From assembly GCA_036571765.1 (NCBI GenBank), contig BROE01000011.1, forward strand, positions 1,396,219 through 1,460,218: a stretch of DNA of 64,000 bases, read 5' to 3'. Under the pieces are notes generated by a model, which saw only the letters and a program-made list of their open reading frames with translations, was not told where the DNA came from and searched no databases. Positions 61,601 through 64,000 of this stretch are shown here, piece after piece. The position numbers were made by a program, and so were the translations under genes. Every line of letters starts with the position of its first letter. Position 1 is the first letter of the stretch. Source of the stretch: Plecoglossus altivelis. Lineage: Eukaryota > Chordata > Actinopteri > Osmeriformes > Plecoglossidae.

Positions 61601-61891
61601 CAGCTCCAATATCCTGTTTCCTCCAATCCCAGTCAAGGTGACACAAGGTGAATCCAGCTGTGCCATGGTTTCAATGGTTTCATTTGTTGGAGACACTGTC
61701 AGTCACCAGCATGTTTAAGTGGCCCATTGCATCATGGGGTGGTTCTATATTGGGTTTTGGCCCAGTTCCTAGGAGTAGAGAACCTAAAGGAGTTCAGTTC
61801 ACAAAACCATACCACCATTACACCTGTGTGTGTATATGAATGTGCATGGTGTGTGTTTGTGTATGTGTGGGGTATGTGTTATGGACAGGTT
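58633..61891. other. Intergenic ints3 / npr1, no gene recognised
   Basis: No exon series on either strand. Contains the minisatellite at 59768-60245, CA/GT runs near 60970-61080, and presumably the 3' UTR of the cyclase gene at its right end. A B-box-like GGTTCGAATCC sits at about 61311. Confidence 0.55.
59768..60245. repeat. Minisatellite of TGTGTGACTGTATC units
   Basis: About 25 imperfect 14-20 base units alternating GTGTGACTGTATCT, GTGTGACTGCATCT and GTGACTGTTTCT; shorter and longer versions are interleaved into a higher-order pattern of about 75-80 bases. Open frames across it are repeat artefacts. Confidence 0.93.
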
Positions 61892-63576
61892 CTATATTGA
61901 GTTCTGGCCTAGATGCAGAACCGTGTAGAACTGGCCTGGCAGTCCACAGAACCGCAGCTTTTCTACAACCTCTGTGATACAGTATACCTTCTTATACACC
62001 TGGATTCCTTCTGTTAAGTCTTCCTCATCCCTCCCTTCCTCAAAGTCTTTCTTCTGCCCCTGCAGGCGCACTGGGGTGCCTACCCGGCTCCTTCTCTCTC
62101 GTTCCTCTCTCTTACCCCTCGCAGTCCCCTGCATTATCGTCTCCCGCCAGGCTACGGATTGGTTGCTGCAAAACCCGGTTTGGCAGCCCCCCGGGCCCCG
62201 GCCCTTGCTCCTTCTTTTGAATGCCCGTAGCCCACGTCCTCGCCCCCCCCGCCCACACCCAGGGTGTGTGTGTGGGTGTCTCCCCAGCAGCCAGTAGGGT
62301 TCGCTCATTGGCGACCTGGGGGTTGCCCTTCATCTCCACGTCTCCCCGCAGCTCCAGCTGGAAGCAGTGGAAGTCCTCCAACACCGCTCGGGTCGCCTCC
62401 GACACGTTGATCTTCAGAGCTGCACCCAGGAGCACCAAAGAAGAAGAAGAGATACCTAAGTCATGCCCAAAAGCAGTTTGCAATTCCCATAGACGCTGAG
62501 GAATGTACGTTGTTACTGAGAAGGACGTTCATGACAAGAATGGGCTCGTCAGATCTCAACAAAGTAGAGTGCAATGTTTTCGAAACAATGCTTGGCCATG
62601 AAAGATGACGTCAGACGAGTTCATGAAAAAGGGGGAAAAACCATGGATTGATAATCATCTAAAGACACTTCAGTTATACATCATAGACAAAATGTGTCAT
62701 ACTCCACAGAAGAAAAGACCTCATTCATACACCACAGAAGAAGAGACGTGCCATTCTCCACAGAAGAAGAGACCCTAGTAATATAGGACACACCTGGTTC
62801 AATACCTAACATCCATGTAAATACAGTGTATCTAGGGTAAATATCTCAAGGTTGAGACTAATGGCCAATTGAAGTTAGGATTCCAGAGGAATGACAAGCT
62901 ATAAACAGAGAGGAGCAGTTCTAGTGAGGGCCAACCACAGACTGATTACAGTTCTGGCACATTTTCACATTTTGAATGAGCAATATGTAAATATATATGA
63001 TGTGTAATAAGATGAGGATGACAGCGGATGAAGTGAGGTGACGAGGAAGATGCCCTCACGTTCTCCGTTAGACTCCATCCGAGACGCTGTGTTGACTGTG
63101 TCTCCAAACAGACAGTACCTTGGCATCTTCAGACCCACCACCCCAGCACACACTGGACCTTGAGGACACACACACACATTACAGATCTTAGAAGATCTCA
63201 AACCTGACAAGGCCATGGTTACCACAAAGTGAATGTCACACCCCTACACATATATAAAGTCTCCAATCACCCCCCCTCATGATGGTGCCCCACCCCTCTC
63301 TCGCACCCCTTCCCTTCTGTCATCCCTGTAGACCCTCTCCCCTCTCTCACCCCTCTACACTCCCTCCCCTCTCTCACCCCTGTAGACCCAGTCCCTCTCA
63401 CCACTGTGGATGCCTATGCGCAGGCGAAGCTGCTGGTTGGGTCTGTGTCTGATGCGGAAGGTTTTGACAGCCTCCAGCAGGGACAGAGACATGCGGGCAA
63501 TCTCCCGACCGTGCAACTTCCCGTTCCGCACCGGGAGCCCAGACACCACCATGTACGCATCACCTATCGTCTCCAC
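61892..63576 (-). CDS. npr1: Natriuretic peptide receptor guanylate cyclase, C-terminal exons (partial, frame break)
   Basis: Last three exons of a receptor guanylate cyclase: 63402-63576, 63060-63158, and a terminal exon from 62419. Catalytic-domain segments are clear: GDAYMVVSGLPVRNGKLHG, IRHRPNQQLRLRIGIHSG, PVCAGVVGLKMPRYCLFGDT, VNTASRMESNGE and LELRGDVEMKG. This domain makes cGMP from GTP after peptide binding outside the plasma membrane. NPR1 rather than NPR2 is favoured by GIHSG, SNGE and by linkage to ints3. The frame ends oddly: after QVANER it reads TLLAAGE and stops at 62112, but one base less in GGG 62297-62299 gives the family ending RTYWLLG and then an unusual Arg-rich extension open to 61892. 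The upstream part lies beyond the window. Confidence 0.85.
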
Positions 63577-64000
63577 CTAGGTGGGAGGGGTAGAGGAGTC
63601 AGAGAGGAGGGAGGGGTGGAGGAGTCAGAGAGGAGGGAGGGGGAGAGGAGACAGAGAGGGAGGAGACCAAGAGCAAGGGAGAGAGGGGACAGAGAGGGCG
63701 GGAGAAGACAGAGAGGGAGGCAAAGAGGGACGGAGGTGTAGCAGACAGACAGAGAAGGAGGGGTAGGGATCAGGACAAAGAAAGGGGGAGAGAGATGGAG
63801 AGGAAGGGAAAGGAGGGAGAAAGATGGAGAGGGAGCGTGAGGAGGGCGAAAAAGAGAATTGATGGAGGGGAGAAAAAGAGGGATATGGGAAGGAGAGAGA
63901 CAGAAGGAAACATAAGAATAGTGTGACACCTTGCTGGGCAAACAATAGATGACATAGGAAGAGATAACGGACGGTTAGATGGATGGATAATGGATGGATA
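63577..64000. other. Purine-rich cyclase intron sequence
   Basis: Upstream intron of the cyclase gene. It is GA-rich on the plus strand (pyrimidine-rich on the transcript), with GAGAGGGAGG-type tandem runs at 63590-63860. No exon seen before the window edge. Confidence 0.7.

Overview
The window looks like chromosomal DNA from a ray-finned fish, most likely a teleost. The evidence is vertebrate genes with GT-AG introns, dense (CA)n/(GT)n microsatellites, tRNA-derived SINEs, and LINE, hAT and pogo/Tigger remnants. A single n at 37611 marks an assembly join. Exon models below were built by hand: splice sites, phase across introns, and agreement with remembered vertebrate families. No database search was run.

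Layout. 1-4403: no gene recognised, simple repeats and a tandem duplication. 4404-9557 (+): anp32e, 7 exons. 13113-18650 (-): cct3, 14 exons, with a 5'-truncated LINE reverse transcriptase in one intron. 20745-24409 (-): a pdia3-type protein disulfide isomerase, 13 exons, ending in REEL. 25490-35014 (-): a gon4l-family nuclear regulator, 26 coding exons. 36143-36811 (+): a single-exon C2CD4-like gene with no C2 domain. 37160-42720: repeat-rich block (hAT insertions, a duplicated 230-bp segment at the assembly join, a LINE endonuclease fragment, a short-unit minisatellite and a ~130-bp satellite). 42788-44299 (-): an unrecognised signal-peptide/coiled-coil gene with a frameshift and an in-frame stop. 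46847-58327 (-): ints3, 28 exons found and one demonstrably missing. 61892-63576 (-): the last three exons of a natriuretic-peptide-receptor guanylate cyclase, probably npr1, running off the right edge.

The neighbours do not form a pathway; they are ordinary nuclear genes for chromatin (anp32e, gon4l), cytosolic folding (cct3), ER folding (pdia3-like), snRNA/transcription processing (ints3) and cGMP signalling (npr1). ANP32E, CCT3, GON4L, C2CD4D, INTS3 and NPR1 all lie in human 1q21-q22, so this is a rearranged piece of a conserved vertebrate block.

The most unusual signal is a recurrent one. In at least four introns of gon4l and ints3 the end of an exon together with its 5' splice site has been duplicated into the following intron. 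The extreme case is a ~600-bp array of twelve decoy exon-end/donor units after an ints3 exon. Other points of interest are the C2-less C2CD4-like gene, the missing ints3 exon inside anomalous sequence, two different hAT elements abutting the same octamer at an assembly join, and single-base frame breaks in npr1 and in the unknown gene.
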